Shown one piece after another: positions 23,756 through 34,507 of a stretch of DNA of 64,000 nucleotides. The DNA lies in contig OX638133.1 in the NCBI GenBank assembly GCA_951804985.1, positions 3,988,501 through 4,052,500 on the forward strand. Reading direction: 5' to 3'. Each line of letters starts with the position of its first letter. Positions within the stretch are counted from its first letter, which is position 1. The notes beneath the pieces were generated by a model. It ran no database searches and was not told the origin of the DNA. It was given only the letters and a program-made list of their open reading frames with translations. The translations under genes and the position numbers were made by a program. This DNA comes from Dryomyza anilis (lineage: Eukaryota > Arthropoda > Insecta > Diptera > Dryomyzidae).

Positions 23756-25489
23756 AATTTGGCGTCGATGGGTTTAACATATTTTGATGTCACTGTAATA
23801 ACTATCGACATACAACATCTTTAATTTTTAGGTTATATGGAAGGTGCCCAACCTCACTGAGTTATAGCATATAATCTGCCCGGACTCAAACATTCAAAAA
23901 TATATAGTAGATACAAATATTTTTTTTTCCATTAATCCACATTTTCAGTAATTTATAGAATATATTAAAATATTGAAATCTGAATCTGTTTTGAGTAATT
24001 TTAACAAAAATCGATTATTAATCTAAGAAAAAAGTAAATTATGTTTCCGAGAATCCATACTCTGGAACGTCCCTGCGCCACCCTTCATCCAGTCCGGCTC
24101 AATTAATACCCTCTTCATTCGCACTCAATGTGGTTCGTTGATTTCACGCATATCGCGCACTCAAAGGACGCAGGACGAAATTGCAGAGCAGGATCAACGA
24201 CAGCACACAAAACAATTAGTGTGCGAAATAAACGAGTGAAAAAATGAAAAAAAATGACAAAAATTGAAAAAAAAAACCCAAACAATAGACTGGCCGACCA
24301 AGGAATAAAATATGAACTTAAAAGAAGTAAAAGTCGAAAAAACGGGCGAAAACAAACGACAAAAAAAAATTAATTATCCCATAATTTTATGGTTGATTTG
24401 CCACTGAAGGGTTGTTGTGCACAGATTACATAGTGGTTTTACTTTTTTTTTGGAATTGCTTTTGTTTTTGCGAATCCCTATACCTTGGTTTTTTTTTTCA
24501 TTTCGTAAATTAAAAGTTTTAGTCTGATTAATTTTTGTGTTTAGAACTTCTAGACATTGGTTTAGGTATTGGGTTTATTCCCACATGACGCTCATCTGCG
24601 CAACAGCTGAAAAAAATTCCATTCCATCGTAAAACCCAAGTGGCAACCCGCGGTGTGAGTGGCCCCTATGCGGTATGGTATGCCTGCCTTTGGCATCTGA
24701 CCGTTGAACGTTCTGTGAGTAACATTGAAAAGAATTACAAAAAAAAAAAAAATGAAAAATAAAACTGAAATTGCGAAACAACCTCGTTAAACTCATTTCA
24801 ATGGCATCAAGTCAACGTCGCGTCGTCGACATCTTTTGTCGCTGTAGCCTTCAGAATTGTCAACGTCAGCAGCCAGCAAAAGTATCTGCAACTTAATCAT
24901 CTCATCTGAAGTCAACTCAACTCAGCTCATCTCTTCATCATCATCATCATCATCATCATCGTCGTCTGTCTAAAAATGTGGTACTCGCACTTAGTCGAAA
25001 AAACATGTGTTGTAATTGTGCTGAAAATATTTTCAGAACAAAATAATAAATATGCGTCTCGAGACGCAGAGATCGCATAATAATTTGGGAAAATGTGTCA
25101 CGCAGATTTAATATTTTTTTTTCTGGGGTTTTAGAAATTATGTCTGCCGAATGAGTCATGCGGCTGAAAATCATTTTATTTAGACACTATTTTTAAATAA
25201 ACAATTTAATTGTTGATTTTTATAAATATTTCAAATTGAGAACTGTTAAAATCTGTTTTTGTATTTTAGTATTCTTGCGACCAATGAACTTGAATATTTA
25301 ACAGAAGGCATTATTAAAGTTATGCATATGAATTAAGTCTTTATCGAATTAAGATATAATTCCCAATATACTTTACTCAATCTTTATATGAAAATAAAAA
25401 ATATATATTTTCTGTTATAGAATAAAATGCAATTTAAAAATTAAAAATAATACTAAATTCGATTATTTCACATTCATTCTAAAGAGACT
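23756..25489. other. Non-coding host-like region
   Basis: 24060-25020 is of higher complexity, with a CAT microsatellite at about 24929-24960 followed by GTCGTC. It looks like intronic or regulatory fly DNA. No ATG-initiated frame with family features was seen. The remainder is AT-rich. Confidence 0.4.
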
Positions 25490-25491
25490 TA

Positions 25492-26775
25492 AGGACTGCG
25501 TCGAATAAAATTGTCCGCTACAAAAATGAAAAAAAACTAGAAATCTAGTAATCGAATTTTTATAGAATAAAATATTTTATTTTGCAAATTATTTTTAGAT
25601 TTAAAAAAAAAATATAAAAAACCAGAAATTAATATTTAAAAAAAAAAAGTTTCAATTTTTCCGGAACCCCTTCCATTAATGTTGTAATGGTAGTGTCCGA
25701 CACCCTCACAGCTGCTGAAGACCACGTTCTTTTAAAGTCTTAAAGGTCTTTGGCCACTTTTTTGTTGTCTTCATCTCCCTTTTTACTAAAGCCCAGTATC
25801 TCCCAATCGGCCTGAGTTCTGGACAGTTTGGTGGATTGGCTTCTCTAGGCACCAAAATCACTGCATTTTGTTGGATCCACTCTAAGGCCGTTTTACTGTA
25901 GTGACATGAAGCGAGATCAGGCCAAAAAAATGTGGACACTTCATGTTGGTGTAAAAATGGAAGCAATCTCTTTTGCAAGCATTCCTTCACATATATTTCG
26001 CTATTAATTGTACCCGATATCACGAATGAGCTGCTCCTTTTTCCACAACTACAAATTGCCTGCCAAACAAGGAATTTCTTTGGGAATTTTGTCATTTTTT
26101 TTGATTCGAATTTTTCAGCGACATTTCCTCGAGAATCGGCTGTATAAAATTCCTGCCCAGGTAGCTGAGAAAAGTCCGCTAAAACATAAGTTTCGTCGTC
26201 CATTATGCAGCAATCGAATTATTTAAAAAAATCTTGGTTCAGCTTTTTAGCTCGTTGTTTTGCGGTTTCATTCTTGACGGCATTTCTATCCGGAACTTTT
26301 TGGACCTTGTACGTCTTCAGCCCAGCTTCTTTCTTAGTGATGCGCACGAAAGATTCTGAGCAATCCGCCTTTCTCGCCAATTTCCTTCCGGATATGCTTG
26401 GATCTTTCTTTAAAATAGTCACAACCTTCTTCGACTTTTCACGATCATGTGGGCCTTTTTTCTACCAGAACCTTTCTTCCGATCAATACTCAGGTCTTCC
26501 TTAAAGCGGTTGATAACGCGAGAAATGGTCTTAGGATTATCCCCTACCTCCTTGGCAATTTTTTTAAAAGACCAACTAGGTTGTTTTTGAACATTTTTAA
26601 TTATATTTTCTCGCACTTCCACTTCGTTTGCCATTTTCGCGTTAAATAAATTATGTACAAATTATTTTCTGCCGTTTAATTCAGAGCTACTATGATCCAT
26701 TTTTTTTTAATTTGAATCTTGCAATAGCACATTATGGGAAGATATGTAACGGACAATTTTATTCGACGCAGTCCT
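25492..26775 (-). mobile_element. Tc1/mariner element of DD37E type
   Basis: The inverted termini AGGACTGCGTCGAATAAAAT are matched over about 27 bp at both ends and flanked by TA at 25490-25491 and 26776-26777, the standard target duplication of this superfamily. The 1,284-bp length fits an element carrying one transposase gene, which is present on the minus strand but broken. The right end lies only a few bases from the LTR retrotransposon at 26782. Confidence 0.92.
25706..26634 (-). pseudogene. Tc1/mariner transposase, DD37E type, inactivated
   Basis: A transposase cuts and rejoins its element at the terminal repeats. The N-terminal part (26634 downward, from MANEVEV) holds a helix-turn-helix of the form FKKIAKEVGDNPKTISRVI, then a GSGRKK linker and a second helix-turn-helix near SISGRKLARKADCSESFVR. 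The catalytic part has MDDETYV (first Asp), FWPDLASCHYSK (second Asp) and NPPNCPELRPIGRYWA. Between the second Asp and the position usually Glu there are 37 residues, the spacing of the DD37E group known from mosquitoes. Three defects are visible. There is a one-base frameshift in an A run near 26455-26462. There is an in-frame TAA at 26216-26218 before the catalytic domain. The catalytic Glu codon is GGG (Gly) at 25802-25804. The copy cannot encode an active enzyme. Confidence 0.9.
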
Positions 26776-26781
26776 TATATA

Positions 26782-27053
26782 TGTGGAGATGCCAGCAATA
26801 CACTGTACAACTATTTATAATTTAATACTTTATGATATTGTTTTATAAAAACATACGTATGCTGATTTTTCATGAAACATATTTTCAATTTAATTTGTTT
26901 CATTCGTTTTGTTTTATCGTTCAAATCAGATCATAGTTTTCAATTGTTTCCTAATTTTGTAAATTATCGCAATTAAATATTTTCGGTTAATAAATATAAT
27001 TTTATTTAAACTGACCGTTTGGTGTTTGATTATTTTATATATCAAATCCCACA
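26782..27053 (+). repeat. 5' LTR of Ty3-type retrotransposon
   Basis: 272 bp, starting TGTGGAGATGCC and ending ATCCCACA, so the termini are TGTGG...CCACA. It reads identically to the 3' LTR at 31526-31797 by eye. A TATAAAA box lies near 26844 and an AATAAA signal at 26989-26994. The four bases before it (TATA) equal the four after the 3' LTR, a 4-bp target duplication. Confidence 0.95.
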
Positions 27054-27055
27054 TT

Positions 27056-27065
27056 TGGGGGCTCG
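27056..27065 (+). promoter_or_regulatory. Primer-binding site, tRNA-Pro type
   Basis: Two bases after the 5' LTR, TGGGGGCTCG is complementary to the 3' end of tRNA-Pro (CGAGCCCCCA). The match weakens after ten bases (GCC instead of the usual TCC). This is where reverse transcription would start. Confidence 0.75.
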
Positions 27066-27236
27066 GCCTGTTGCGGATATTTAAATTTGTGGAAAACGAT
27101 ACACTGCGATTTTCAGTCGAAGTTTCGATCACGCGAATACAGCGAATCTGAGGAATTTAGCCAAAGAAGAAAGACGAAAGGCGTTGCAGAGGGCAATATT
27201 TTAGCAGAGCGCAATCTTCGCTGTGATAAACGAACA

Positions 27237-30200
27237 ATGGATTGGAACAACGCAACAGATGAAGACCTGCAGGAGGCGTGCAATCAATACCGATTATCTG
27301 ACGACGGTGATAGAACAACGAAAATAAGACGAATCAAACACTATGAAAAAGAGCGCATGGAGCAAAGAAAGCACGAAGAAGAAGAAAGAAGTAAGGCGGA
27401 AGATGAAAAACGAAGGAGAAAACAAGACGAAAGAGTGAGAGCAGAAGCTGAAAAAAGACAGAAAGACGAAAATGATGCAATAAGAAGAAATCAAGAAAAA
27501 GCTGAAAGAGAAAAAGAAGACGAGCAACGAAGATTTGATGAAAACGCTAGATTGGAAGCGGAAAGAAGAAAGGCACAAGAGGACGAGCAACGATTTGAAG
27601 AAAGGGTTATGGTCGAACTAAAGCGACTAAGAGAAGTACAAATTCAAACTACATCTGATTTGCCTGCTGTACTTCAACCACGGCCTGTTGAGGAAGAGCG
27701 TCCATTATTCGAGAGGACGAAGTTTACATTCCGCGACGTTGATGAGTCAATGCAAACATTTTCAGGAGACGACGGCCGAAATATCGACGAATGGCTTGAC
27801 GAGTTCGAACAAAATGCTAATTTGCTGCAATGGACGAATCTCCAAAAACTTATTTATGCGAAACGTTTGCTGAAGGGCACCGCGAAGCTGTTTATGGAGC
27901 ATGAGTGCAAGGCAAAGGCGTACGATGTACTCGCAGCAGGGCTTAAACAGGAGTTCAAAAAAACTGTTAACAGTGCTACTGTCCACCGAATGCTGTGCGA
28001 AAGAAAAAAGAAGTCAGGTGAATCGTATAGGCAATATATTTATACGATGCTAGATATTGCTCTACAAGCTAACATAGACACGAGCGCTATCATCGTATAT
28101 ATTGTCGATGGCATAGCAGGGTCGCCACACAGCAAAGCGTTCCTGTATGACGCGAAATCAATACCTGAGCTGAAAGATAAATTGCAGACGTACGATCTTA
28201 TACTATCAAAGAATGACCCAAGAAGAACGAACGAGAAGAGTGACAAGAACAACAGAAGTGACAAGAGCGGCAACAACAATAATGAGAAGAAATACTGCTT
28301 CAACTGCGGCGATAAAACCCATGTTTCGGACAGTTGCCCAAACAAATTGAAAGGTCCAAAATGCTTTAAATGTAACGAGTTTGGCCACAAGTCCAACATC
28401 TGCGGCAAGACGAATGAGCGAGAAAAATCTAAGACCAGTGTGCATGTTCTTGAATGCAAATCTTCATACAAGACTGTTTCCATTAACGGCGTTGAAATGG
28501 AAGCGTTAATAGACAGTGGAAGTCAGATAACAACAATTCGTGAAGATGCGTTTTGGGAAAAACGATTTGGAAAATATTCAAAAACAGAGATGACTGTGTG
28601 CGGCGTTGGAACATCTTATACAAAAGCAGTTGGCGTATTCGATGTTAAGGTGGTAGCAGATGAATGTGAGCTGATGGGACAATGTCATGTCCTGCCAAAC
28701 GATTGTGTGAACATCGATTTGATTATCGGTACGAACTTGACGAATCAAGCCGTTGTTAGTTTTTCACAAAAAGGTGTTCAGATGACAAAGTCAAAAACAA
28801 CAAATACAGATGAAGTGTCAATTGAAATAGCAAAGCAATCAAACTGTTTGTTTATTTCTTATGAAGAAAATGTTCTACCAGATCTTGGTCATATTCAAAA
28901 TAAATCAACACGAGCTGAGATTAAGAAAATCGTCAGCGAATATAATCCTCAGCCGGTCAAAAAGTCTCCGGTGAGTCTGAAAATAACTCTTTCTGATGAC
29001 ATTCCGGTAGCACAGCGTTCTCGTCGGTTACCGCAAGTCGAGAAAGCCGAGGTAGAAAAGCAGATCAATACGTGGTTGGAAGACGGAATCATACGACCGA
29101 GCATATCTGAATATGCAAGTCCAATTGTGCTCGTAAACAAGAAAGACGGAAGTAAGCGATTGTGTGTCGATTATCGGCAATTGAACCAAAAAATTATTAA
29201 AGACAAATATCCGATGCCTGTAATAGAAGAGCAGATCGATATGCTGCAAAATAGTAAAGTTTTCAGCACTCTCGATTTGGCAAATGGATTTTTTCACGTT
29301 GAAGTTGAAGAAGAAAGCCGCAAATATACGTCATTTGTCACTCCAGCTGGCCAGTACGAGTTTCTTAAGGTGCCGTTTGGATTGTGTACCAGTCCAGCAG
29401 TCTTTCAACGATTTATCAACACAATATTTAACCCCTTGCTGCTTCAAGGCATTGTGCTGATTTATATGGACGATTTGATTATTATAGCAGAAGATGAAGA
29501 AGAAGCAGTTCGACGCTTGAAAATCGTTCTAAGCGTTGCAGAAGAGTACAACCTTAATATAAAGTGGAAGAAGTGTCACTTGCTGCAGACAAAAATTGAC
29601 TTTTTGGGCTACGAAATCGAAGGCGGTCGAATTAAGCCATCACCGTTAAAAACAAAAGACGTTCGAAATTTTCCAGAGCCAAAAACTGAAAAGCAGGTGC
29701 AACGATTTCTTGGTTTGGCTGGATATTTTCGTAAGTTCATTAAAGACTTCGCTTTAGTGGCACGGCCATTGAGTGACCTACTACGCAAGAATGTTCCTTT
29801 TAAATTTGGAGAAGAGCAGAGGCGTTCATTTGAACTTTTAAAGACGGTTATCTCAGAGCGGCCGGTTCTAACCATTTTTCGTCAAGGCGCCGAAACGGAG
29901 TTACATACGGACGCATCCAAATGGGCATTTGCTGCAATACTCATGCAACGCGACTTTGACGATGGGAAACTGCATCCAGTCCGTTATCTAAGCATCAAGA
30001 CGTCAGAGGCCGAACAGAAATGCCATAGTTACGAGTTGGAAGTACTCGCTGTGGTGAAAGCAGTGCAGAAGTTTCGAGTGTATTTACTTGGACACAGATT
30101 TAAAATCATCACAGATTGCAAAGCGTTCGAAGCCACAATGAAGAAAAAAGATGTTCCGAAAATTTCTCGTTGGGCACTCCTACTGCAAGAATACGACTGC

Positions 30201-31481
30201 GAAGTGATACATCGTGCAGGTGACAGAATGAAGCACGCAGATGCATTGAGTCGTATGTACTTAATTCAAGAACCAAGCCTAATATACAGCCTAAAAACAG
30301 CACAAGCAAGTGACGATCACATACGAACTATCATCGAAGTACTGCGTGAACGCCATTACGATAATTACGTGATGCACAATGGACTTTTGTGCAAGGATTT
30401 TAGCGGTAATATCGTCATCGTCGTACCAGAAGCGATGAAGTATGGAATCGTAAAAAAAGCGCATGACCAAGGACATTTTAAGCAGAAAAAAATGGAAGAT
30501 ATAATCAAAAAGGAGTTTTACATTCCAAAGATGAAGGCTATGATCGACATCGTGGTGCAAAATTGTGTACCATGTATTTTGGCTGAAAAGAAAGTTGGAA
30601 AGCAAGAAGGATTTCTACATCCAATTCCGAAAGGTAATGTGCCAGACACATGGCACATGGATCATGTTGGTCCAATGCCGTCAACAAGTAAAAATTACAA
30701 GCACTTGTTGACAATTGTAGATTCATTTACAAAATACGTTTGGATTTTTCCTACCAAATCCACCACTGCTTTGGAAACAGTAGGTAAATTAAAAATATTA
30801 ACAAATATTTTTGGGAATCCAAGGCGTATAATATCGGACAGAGGTACTGCATTCACAGCAGGCGTATTTCAAGAACACTGCCGAACCGAAAACATCGATT
30901 TGATATTAACAACAACTGGTGTACCAAGAGGGAACGGGCAAGTTGAGCGTGTCCACAGAACTATTATAGCGGTCCTCTCTAAGCTCTCTGTTGACGATCC
31001 AGAAAAATGGTACCAGCATGTGAGCGCAGTTCAGCAGTATTTAAACAAAACAATTCACCGATCGATTAATACATCACCTTTCGAATTGATGATTGGTGTA
31101 CCAATGAACACAAAGGATGACATGCATATTGCCGAAATTATTGAAGCTGAAGTTGCAAATGAATTTCAGCGGGAACGAGATGAACTCAGAAGTAAAGCGA
31201 AACAACAGATCGAAAATGTTCAAAAAGAAAATAGAGAGATGTTTAATGCGAAGCGAAAGGCAGCAATGCAATACAAAGTAGGCGATCTGGTATGCATTGC
31301 TCGAACACAATTTGGCGTTGGAATGAAGCTTCGACCAAAGAACCACGGACCTTATGAAGTTATAAAATATAAGGGCAACGATCGATATGATGTTAAGAAA
31401 GTGGGAGATCATGAAGGCCCAGGGAAGACATCCACAAGTGCAGACCACATGAAACCTTGGGGTAGACTACATGACACTTAG
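27237..31481 (+). CDS. Gag-pol polyprotein of the LTR retrotransposon
   Basis: A single 1,414-residue frame encodes the whole particle and replication machinery. The start is the ATG at 27237 (context ACAATGG); the frame is open upstream to 27087 but only with a TTG. After a short N-terminal segment there is a long, charged coiled coil (about residues 30-150), then the gag core and two CX2CX4HX4C zinc knuckles (about 352-390). A protease follows with an IDSGSQ active site (Asp426). Reverse transcriptase shows VDYRQLN, VPFGL and YMDD (743-746). RNase H has HTDASKW (Asp892). Integrase has an HHCC zinc site from about 1076 and a DD35E triad at Asp1142, Asp1201 and Glu1237. The C-terminus has a GPYEV motif near 1371. 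No chromodomain and no envelope. Gag and pol are fused without frameshift or internal stop, so gag:pol balance must depend on proteolysis or another mechanism. All catalytic residues seen are intact. Confidence 0.95.
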   Translation: MDWNNATDEDLQEACNQYRLSDDGDRTTKIRRIKHYEKERMEQRKHEEEERSKAEDEKRRRKQDERVRAEAEKRQKDENDAIRRNQEKAEREKEDEQRRFDENARLEAERRKAQEDEQRFEERVMVELKRLREVQIQTTSDLPAVLQPRPVEEERPLFERTKFTFRDVDESMQTFSGDDGRNIDEWLDEFEQNANLLQWTNLQKLIYAKRLLKGTAKLFMEHECKAKAYDVLAAGLKQEFKKTVNSATVHRMLCERKKKSGESYRQYIYTMLDIALQANIDTSAIIVYIVDGIAGSPHSKAFLYDAKSIPELKDKLQTYDLILSKNDPRRTNEKSDKNNRSDKSGNNNNEKKYCFNCGDKTHVSDSCPNKLKGPKCFKCNEFGHKSNICGKTNEREKSKTSVHVLECKSSYKTVSINGVEMEALIDSGSQITTIREDAFWEKRFGKYSKTEMTVCGVGTSYTKAVGVFDVKVVADECELMGQCHVLPNDCVNIDLIIGTNLTNQAVVSFSQKGVQMTKSKTTNTDEVSIEIAKQSNCLFISYEENVLPDLGHIQNKSTRAEIKKIVSEYNPQPVKKSPVSLKITLSDDIPVAQRSRRLPQVEKAEVEKQINTWLEDGIIRPSISEYASPIVLVNKKDGSKRLCVDYRQLNQKIIKDKYPMPVIEEQIDMLQNSKVFSTLDLANGFFHVEVEEESRKYTSFVTPAGQYEFLKVPFGLCTSPAVFQRFINTIFNPLLLQGIVLIYMDDLIIIAEDEEEAVRRLKIVLSVAEEYNLNIKWKKCHLLQTKIDFLGYEIEGGRIKPSPLKTKDVRNFPEPKTEKQVQRFLGLAGYFRKFIKDFALVARPLSDLLRKNVPFKFGEEQRRSFELLKTVISERPVLTIFRQGAETELHTDASKWAFAAILMQRDFDDGKLHPVRYLSIKTSEAEQKCHSYELEVLAVVKAVQKFRVYLLGHRFKIITDCKAFEATMKKKDVPKISRWALLLQEYDCEVIHRAGDRMKHADALSRMYLIQEPSLIYSLKTAQASDDHIRTIIEVLRERHYDNYVMHNGLLCKDFSGNIVIVVPEAMKYGIVKKAHDQGHFKQKKMEDIIKKEFYIPKMKAMIDIVVQNCVPCILAEKKVGKQEGFLHPIPKGNVPDTWHMDHVGPMPSTSKNYKHLLTIVDSFTKYVWIFPTKSTTALETVGKLKILTNIFGNPRRIISDRGTAFTAGVFQEHCRTENIDLILTTTGVPRGNGQVERVHRTIIAVLSKLSVDDPEKWYQHVSAVQQYLNKTIHRSINTSPFELMIGVPMNTKDDMHIAEIIEAEVANEFQRERDELRSKAKQQIENVQKENREMFNAKRKAAMQYKVGDLVCIARTQFGVGMKLRPKNHGPYEVIKYKGNDRYDVKKVGDHEGPGKTSTSADHMKPWGRLHDT

Positions 31482-31491
31482 GACTGTCGGG

Positions 31492-31508
31492 ACATCCGGG
31501 CCGGATGT
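31492..31508. repeat. 17-bp perfect palindrome before the 3' LTR
   Basis: ACATCCGG-G-CCGGATGT lies between the polyprotein stop and the 3' LTR. The usual purine tract is weak here (TTAGGATGGCCGAG), so this hairpin and the adjacent purines share the space where plus-strand priming should occur. Confidence 0.7.
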
Positions 31509-31525
31509 TAATTAGGATGGCCGAG

Positions 31526-31797
31526 TGTGGAGATGCCAGCAATACACTGTACAACTATTTATAATTTAATACTTTATGATATTGTTTTATAAAAACATAC
31601 GTATGCTGATTTTTCATGAAACATATTTTCAATTTAATTTGTTTCATTCGTTTTGTTTTATCGTTCAAATCAGATCATAGTTTTCAATTGTTTCCTAATT
31701 TTGTAAATTATCGCAATTAAATATTTTCGGTTAATAAATATAATTTTATTTAAACTGACCGTTTGGTGTTTGATTATTTTATATATCAAATCCCACA
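31526..31797 (+). repeat. 3' LTR of Ty3-type retrotransposon
   Basis: 272 bp, the same start, end and internal sequence as the 5' LTR, followed by TATA. It supplies the poly(A) signal for the genomic transcript (AATAAA near 31733). Confidence 0.95.
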
Positions 31798-31801
31798 TAT
31801 A

Positions 31802-32318
31802 TTATACCCATTTTCGGTATTTCGAAACGAAAATTAGACGTTCAAATTTCGTCAATCAACTTTTGATTTCATGTTACTTGACGTTTAAAACTTTAAAATT
31901 CATTTAAAATTTCGGTACTTTCGCCTAATATTCTTTCGTTTCGAAAGACATAAAGACGCAATCAGTTGTTATAAATTCCATATTATCTGTATAAAATAAT
32001 ACTTCAATTATTGGAATTGTTTTTTTGGAAAATTGTTTTAATTTTTTTGTTTTAGGACTCAGCATTCGCTTTGTACAACCTACATTTTATTAAACAGTTA
32101 TCGTACTTAACACGATTTCTCCAACAAACATCCCTGCATTAGTTCTTTATAATTCACGGGTGCTTATTTTTACTGTTTTTTTTCTATTATGTAACGCTTT
32201 TAAAAAAATGTCTTACGTAATTTTACATCATTTTCACCGACTACTTTAAATCAAAAAATATGGTACTTTTAAAATATAGTTTTTCAAAAAAATCATAAAA
32301 GCATTTTTCTTGAAATTG
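31802..32318. other. AT-rich region, no gene seen
   Basis: The start is the continuation of the site into which the LTR element inserted. 32120-32318 weakly resembles 13600-13780 and may be the outer part of the repeat forming the inverted arms. Confidence 0.4.
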
Positions 32319-32841
32319 TCAAGACTAATTTCAATATACTAATCAATTCAAATATTCTTTTACGTTTTTAAGATATTTGGATTCAAACCAGGAAAATTTT
32401 GAATTTTCTGGGTATGAGTTTTCTTCACCCAAAAAAAAAAAACTATATAAATAATAGTTTTTTACTATTAAAAATAGTCAATAGGATAAATTGTTATTTT
32501 AATCATAAAATATCACTAAATACTAGAAAATACCATGACATTGCCATTGAGTTTATATAAAAAGATTTATTTTTTGTATACTATTAAATCAATAATTTTC
32601 CTATTGACCAATTTTAATGGGATTTGAGCGAATTTTTTTCTGGGTGTTCTTTTGTTGAGTACTTATTTTATTAAATACTGGTCAAACATGTATTTAACAC
32701 TGATCAAACATAGGTCTGACATCAAAAATCGAAATTTATATTCTTGAAACTAAAAATACTGAATATAAAAAAATAAAAAAAAAATCCGAAATTATAAAAA
32801 ATCAGAAAAGTTTCATGGGATAGTAGTATTTTCTATAAAGT
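32319..32841 (+). repeat. Left arm of a long inverted repeat
   Basis: About 520 bp from AAATTGTCAAGACTAATTTC to AGTTTCATGGGATAGTAGTA recurs inverted at 36126-36655. The arm includes a MITE L copy at 32426-32646 and an AAACATAGGTCTGACATC block. The arms flank about 3.3 kb of mostly unrelated DNA, so they may be two opposed copies of one dispersed repeat. Confidence 0.8.
32426..32646. mobile_element. MITE family L, copy 1
   Basis: Ends CACCCAAAAAAA and TTTTTTTCTGGGTG, with an interior of TAGTCAATAGGATAAATTG and CTATTGACCAATTTTAATGG. Other copies are at 36320-36539, 43080-43244 and 53773-53985. Confidence 0.65.
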
Positions 32842-32925
32842 TCTCCAAAAATACATTAATACATTTATACATGCCTATTAAAAAAAGCATTATTTAGGAA
32901 ATTAAAAATTAATGGACATTTTTCT

Positions 32926-33249
32926 ACAATAAAATTAAAAATTACTTTAATTTTGACTTTTGTGATTTCCTAAGTATTTAGTATTTCTATTTTATTTAAA
33001 TAGACTCAAGGTCCGGTGTCTAAAAACTAAAAAAAAATATTTGTTGATTTTTTATTTGTTTTCCTAATATTCTTTATATAAATTGACAGCGAAAGAAAAA
33101 CATTTAAAGTATTACGTTCAAAAATTAAATTGTTTGAATCAATAACATTGCGTTTTAGACCATGTTTTGTATATTTAAACGGAAATGTTTCAAGTAATTT
33201 TTGGAAAATAAAATGTACTTGAAATGAAACTATCTAAAAATCATTTACA
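32926..33249 (+). repeat. Segment duplicated inside MITE K (source-like copy)
   Basis: From ACAATAAAATTAAAAATTAC to CTAAAAATCATTTACA this segment matches 34644-34956 in the same orientation with small differences. It is non-coding. It lies in DNA without the family K ends, so it may be the source of the sequence carried by the MITE. Confidence 0.8.
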
Positions 33250-34505
33250 TCAAACGAACGTTGAAACAAATCAATCCATCAACTGTCACCACGAATGACT
33301 GCCGTTCTATATCTTTCGAAATGTCCTCATAAACCGTGTCACACATGCTGCTGACTCACGCGGTATCTGTTGCTTCATAATCTGCACATGGCTTCGGAGT
33401 ACGGAAAAACAAAATTTGTACAAACAGCAACATAAGACAGACGGAGAGACGGATCATCCATCGAACCAACCAACCAACCAACCGACCGACCGACCGACCG
33501 ATCAACAACAAGTCAAATTTGAATAATTCCCATAAAAGCAGGGCTGTTACATGGCGTTGTCTGTTCGGTCTGCTACTTCTATGTAGTCAGTAGGTACTTT
33601 AAACAGTGTTGCTTCCGCTTTTATTAAAACGCGCAGTCCATACTATGGAAATTGAATATATTTCTCTGTTGTTGTTGTTCAGATTGTTGTCTACATGTTG
33701 CTGTTGTTCTTCTCATTCTTATTCTTGTTGTTGTCGTTGTAAATTACGCACACGTGACCTTAAATGCCAACCATCGATAAGTGAGCGCATCCAGAATGAA
33801 ATTGAAATGAGTTGAGTTTCAATTGCAATTCAGAGTAAAAACAAAGCTAAATAGAAAACAAGAATTATATATAAAATAAAAATAAAAACAACTTTTAAAA
33901 AATAAAAGAAGCCAAGCATACAAAAATTTAATACAAAAAACTTCGTACCGTTTCTGAATGATTTGCATAGATTTGAAATTCTAAATAGTTTCTGTACAAT
34001 AAATACAAGCAATTGAGGTGTATGGTTTTTATTTTTTTCAAAATAAATATTCGAATGCAAACAAAGAGAATAGAATAATAAATTTAATGAATTCCGTTGA
34101 ACTTTAAACTTTGGACGGCAACGTATAAATGCAATGCAGCGGAAACTATTTGTTGAGTTAGATATTTAAACTAAAAACCATTTAAAGTAGTACTTTAGAC
34201 GACATTTTTAAAGATATATTTTCAATAGTTCGTAAAATATGATATACATTTGAATATAACTTAAAATTGTTAATTTTAAAACAAGTCTTTTGTGCTCAAT
34301 ATTCACAAATGTGTGTTATATTCTTAAAAAAATATAATTTCAAATGTCTGTCCCAAAAATACTCTAAAATCGATATATTTGTTTTGTATAATTCTTAGTT
34401 TTGAAAATACACATTTTTAAAAAGAGAATATTTAAAAATGGTATATCCAAATTAGTTATTGCACAATAAAAGATATACTTTATTCTATCCAACTTCATTT
34501 TACAA
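33250..34505. other. Host-like non-coding region with CAAC/CGAC microsatellite
   Basis: 33250-33800 is of higher complexity and includes (CAAC)n then (CGAC)n at about 33463-33503. A 69-residue frame at 33606 lacks any signature and crosses a TTG/TTC repeat. The rest is AT-rich. Confidence 0.4.
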
Positions 34506-34507
34506 TA

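Larger units (their letters stand above)
26782..31797 (+). mobile_element. Full-length Ty3-type LTR retrotransposon
   Basis: The 5,016-bp element has two 272-bp LTRs, TATA target duplications at 26778-26781 and 31798-31801, a primer-binding site, and one uninterrupted gag-pol frame. There is no env: only 44 bp separate the stop codon from the 3' LTR. The protein order PR-RT-RNaseH-IN is that of Ty3-type elements, not Copia types. The identical LTRs and open frame imply a recent insertion, and the element may still be competent. I did not assign a clade. Confidence 0.95.

Noticed and set aside
27087..27236. Extra 50 residues at the start of gag-pol
   Set aside because: The upstream start is TTG; the first ATG in good context is at 27237.
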